Assembly: GCA_013115125.1 (NCBI GenBank)
Contig: JABANN010000541.1
Span: 1-22,394, forward strand
Direction of reading: 5' to 3'
Source of the DNA: Perkinsus olseni
Lineage: Eukaryota > Perkinsozoa > Perkinsida
DNA: 22,394 nt
The notes beneath the pieces were generated by a model, which saw only the letters and a list, made by a program, of their open reading frames with translations, ran no database searches and had not been told where the DNA came from. Below are positions 19,961 to 22,394 of the stretch, in pieces (position 1 is the first letter of the stretch; each line of letters opens with the position of its first letter). The position numbers and the translations under genes are program-made.

Positions 19961-20577
19961 TGAAAATATTTCTCGGAGATCGCAGCCCAAAGGTGTGGTG
20001 CTGAACTGCTCTTCCTGGAGAGTACTAATTCTCTGACCATTTTTCTGACACCATTATAGCCACTATGAGCGTAATCAGAACCGAACGCATAGACATTGCT
20101 AAAGTCACTTGAGGCGGAGGAGATAAGAGTTTGTCTTTCATCAATTTTAATGTTTTTCTTAGAATCATGAGCGGTCTTGTGTTCCACCAGGGCTTGCACT
20201 TTCTCCGAGTGTTGATGCTTGTAGTATTTTTCATGCTCACGACAAGCATGCGTGCCTCAAGTTGAGAGATAGCTGCCTTATGCCCATCACGAAGGAGGTT
20301 GGTTTTTATAATTAAATATATGTGCTTCCTCAACCACCAAACGCGATCGGGAGAGGAACTTCGTCTGCTTCTCTTGCTTTGATGAGCCTTTTCTTACTGT
20401 TTCGGTCACATCATTTCACATGCCCTCTCGTTGAGCGGCAAAGGGGCGAGACTGTGGGAATCATCGTTATCGCTATTGCTTGTTCGTGGCTAGTAACTTT
20501 GCATGAACACGTCTGTAGGACTACTGGATTCCACCACCCGCGCAGCTTATTAGTGTATATTATTTCCATCCAGCGAA
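19961..20577. other. Intergenic region with an antisense open frame
   Basis: This lies between the PH-like gene and the lipase gene. On the minus strand two overlapping frames, about 20333-20225 (DGHKAAISQLEAR) and about 20233-19970 (CREHEKYYKHQHSEKVQALV), have coding-like codon use but are in different frames. This suggests a decayed or mis-modelled gene with charged, coil-like sequence. No start, signal or known domain is seen, so no gene is called. Confidence 0.4.
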
Positions 20578-22323
20578 ATGAGCTGTGCATGCGTACGGGC
20601 AGTTGACGCCGGTGACGCCATCCCGGCTGGTGCGGATCGCCACGACGCAGTTCCCCCGCCGCCTTTGGAAAGTGTTCATCAATGGCGACGCAAACACTAC
20701 GTATTTCTACAGGTAGAACGCAAGATTCCTCCGAGTGCGGTGGATACGCGTGGCTGTGAGGTTGGATGTTTTTTTACCTATATTTTTGATTGCAACCAAT
20801 CATCATCATGATCATCATCATCATTTCCTTCTCGACTTTATTGATGCATTTTTTGCTCGGTCGGATTGCGAGGGGATCACACGAATCGTTTCTTTTCGTT
20901 TATATACGAAGTGGCCTGTGTAGAGGTTCATTCGCGAAGTGCCGTTATTTGCGATGTGCAGTGCGAAATGTGGTATTCGCTGGTATCGCGGGTGGAAACG
21001 AGTGGCAGTGGTATCGTTCGCATGGGGGAATGATTTGGTTGTTGATGGGTTTGATCGTGATCTATTGTAGACGAAGTGCGTGAATTATGGTATTGGAATA
21101 ATAAAATCTAATTTCGCTCATCTTCAGCATGGTATATGGGGCCACAACAGCGACTTGCTGGCCGTCCGAGAGGCTCTCTTGGGACAGTGTGAAACGCGGG
21201 CCTCGGACACTACTGGCATACACGTGGACCCGGAGACGCACGAGGAGATCGAGCTCATCACAGTAATCTCCAACGTGAACACTGGGAAGACTCATGATGG
21301 TGTGAAGGAAGGCGGAGAGAATTTATTTCGGTGAGTACCTCCAATCGTACGCGATTATCTGGGTGAAAAAATCCGTTACGAGCAAACGTGTGCGTGAATC
21401 TTGAAGATTCTTGTGAGCTTGTTAATCATAGGTTGACCTGTATCGGTTCAGGTTGATCGAAGATACCTGCGAGCCTGGGAGTTTTCTCTCGCTCATCGGC
21501 CATTCTCTCGGAGGCCTCTACTGTCGAGCGGCTCTCAAACTCCTCGCCGCACAACCATCACGATGTGAGAAGCTTGCTCATTTCGCGCGCCTCAAAATTG
21601 CGGGTGAACGACCCGAAGGCAGTACTTCTCGTCTCGTTCCTCATCAGCGGTTTTTTCTTGCACTACCAATTTTCTGGGAATTTTCGTGCTCGAAGATCTC
21701 TCGCCGTTCGTGGGCGATGGGGCAAGTTGATAATCTTCGCCTCGTAGATGTTCGACTGCAAGGAAACACTTCACGGAGTTGCCGGATGCCGGGATAGAAC
21801 CCGGGATCCTTTTTTCTCCTCAGATCCGTACAGTGACCCGAGCGAGACCGTTGGCAGCTTGGGCCTGGTTCCTGTTAATTACATCTCCTTTGCGACGCCG
21901 CATCTTGGTCTCCGTGAAATGCCAGCGTAAGCCTTGGATGCCATCTCTGATTATATTTTTTCAAAACTCTGGAACTTGATGCTTAGTCATCGTCGTTTCA
22001 GCCGTTTCAGTATGTTGTGTCGCAGCTAACGTTTTGTAATCATTCCGGAGGGCAAATTCCCTTGTTCTGGGAGATAATAATGTCTTTAGTGATTCATATT
22101 CTTATATTTGCGATTGCGCTTTGCAACTTGCGAGCAATGAATAGAAAGCGGAGACTCCATAGTTCTCCCTGTGACAGAGAAGTAAAATAGTGAAGCATAG
22201 CAGAGCCTTTCAAAGAAGGGTCTTGCGGTTTCGATACGTACCATCGTGGGGAGGACTCTCCTGACGTGTGCGCACCAATGTCCGTGTCTCAGTGGTCGTA
22301 GTTCTCTGTTTTTCTCGCTGGAG

Positions 22324-22394
<71 letters not shown>
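20578..22394 (+). CDS. DUF676 (FAM135/ROG1-type) lipase, 3' end outside the window
   Basis: A putative serine esterase of the alpha/beta-hydrolase fold, a group that acts on acyl lipids. Exons 20578-20712, 21128-21330, 21452-21564 and 21824-21926 are phase-consistent; a fifth probably starts at 22293. Hallmarks in order: the oxyanion strand KHYVFLQ plus HGIWGHNSDL (about 39-55), VISNVNTGKTHDGVKEGGE as in the family, the nucleophile elbow GHSLGGL (129-135, Ser131) and VNYISFATPHLG (168-179). The catalytic Asp and His lie past the end of the window. Exon 1 starts at the ATG 4 bases after TTCCATCCAG. No signal peptide is seen, so a cytosolic location is likely. Exon 5 would read GRSSLFFSLELL and continue into poly-Leu from the GTT repeat, which is uncertain. 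The PH-like gene is its upstream neighbour on the same strand. Confidence 0.85.
22323..22394. repeat. (GTT)n microsatellite
   Basis: 24 perfect GTT triplets end the window. It is the reverse complement of the CAA tract at position 1. If the last lipase exon model is right, the repeat is read as TTG codons (Leu). Confidence 0.98.

Noticed and set aside
20168-20272. Plus-strand hydrophobic frame (MSGLVFHQGLHFLRVLMLVV)
   Set aside because: Only 34 codons, no acceptor or continuation, and it mirrors the antisense coding-like frame.
1-22394. Mobile elements, CRISPR arrays, rRNA
   Set aside because: No reverse transcriptase, transposase, long terminal or spaced direct repeats, or rRNA-like sequence could be seen on either strand.

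Overview
This window is nuclear DNA from a compact, intron-rich unicellular eukaryote. Nearly every gene is split by GT-AG introns, often only 36 to 58 bases long. Intergenic gaps are 70 to 620 bases and the standard stop codons are used. At least six start codons have a splice-acceptor-like CAG 2 to 14 bases upstream, as expected for mRNAs capped by trans-splicing. With several short secreted proteins, this makes an alveolate of the Perkinsus/dinoflagellate branch my best guess, but no single feature proves it.

Left part (1 to about 5,460): a CAA microsatellite opens the window. An unrecognised minus-strand gene (250-873) follows, then a poorly resolved stretch (874-3,650) with three weak gene models. 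A cluster of perfect hairpins lies next, and then a well-supported eight-exon minus-strand gene (3,948-5,463) for a single-pass membrane protein.

Middle (5,897 to about 12,000): a co-directional minus-strand block. It holds a cyclic-nucleotide phosphodiesterase (PDE) with an apparent N-terminal RIIa-type docking domain, three paralogous secreted proteins of a family I do not recognise (7,645-8,574; 8,884-9,839; 10,983 to about 11,983), and an unrelated small secreted protein between the second and third.

Right part (12,237 to the end): plus strand. It holds a LITAF-domain gene (five exons), a 23-exon gene with PH-like and coiled-coil segments (about 801 residues), and a DUF676 (FAM135/ROG1-type) lipase whose last visible exon runs into a GTT microsatellite ending the window. 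The LITAF protein, PH-like protein and lipase could all act at membranes, but nothing shows that they work together. I see no rRNA, convincing tRNA, CRISPR array, reverse transcriptase or transposase.

Most exon models here were built by hand from open frames, splice sites and matching intron phase; junctions are inferred unless stated.
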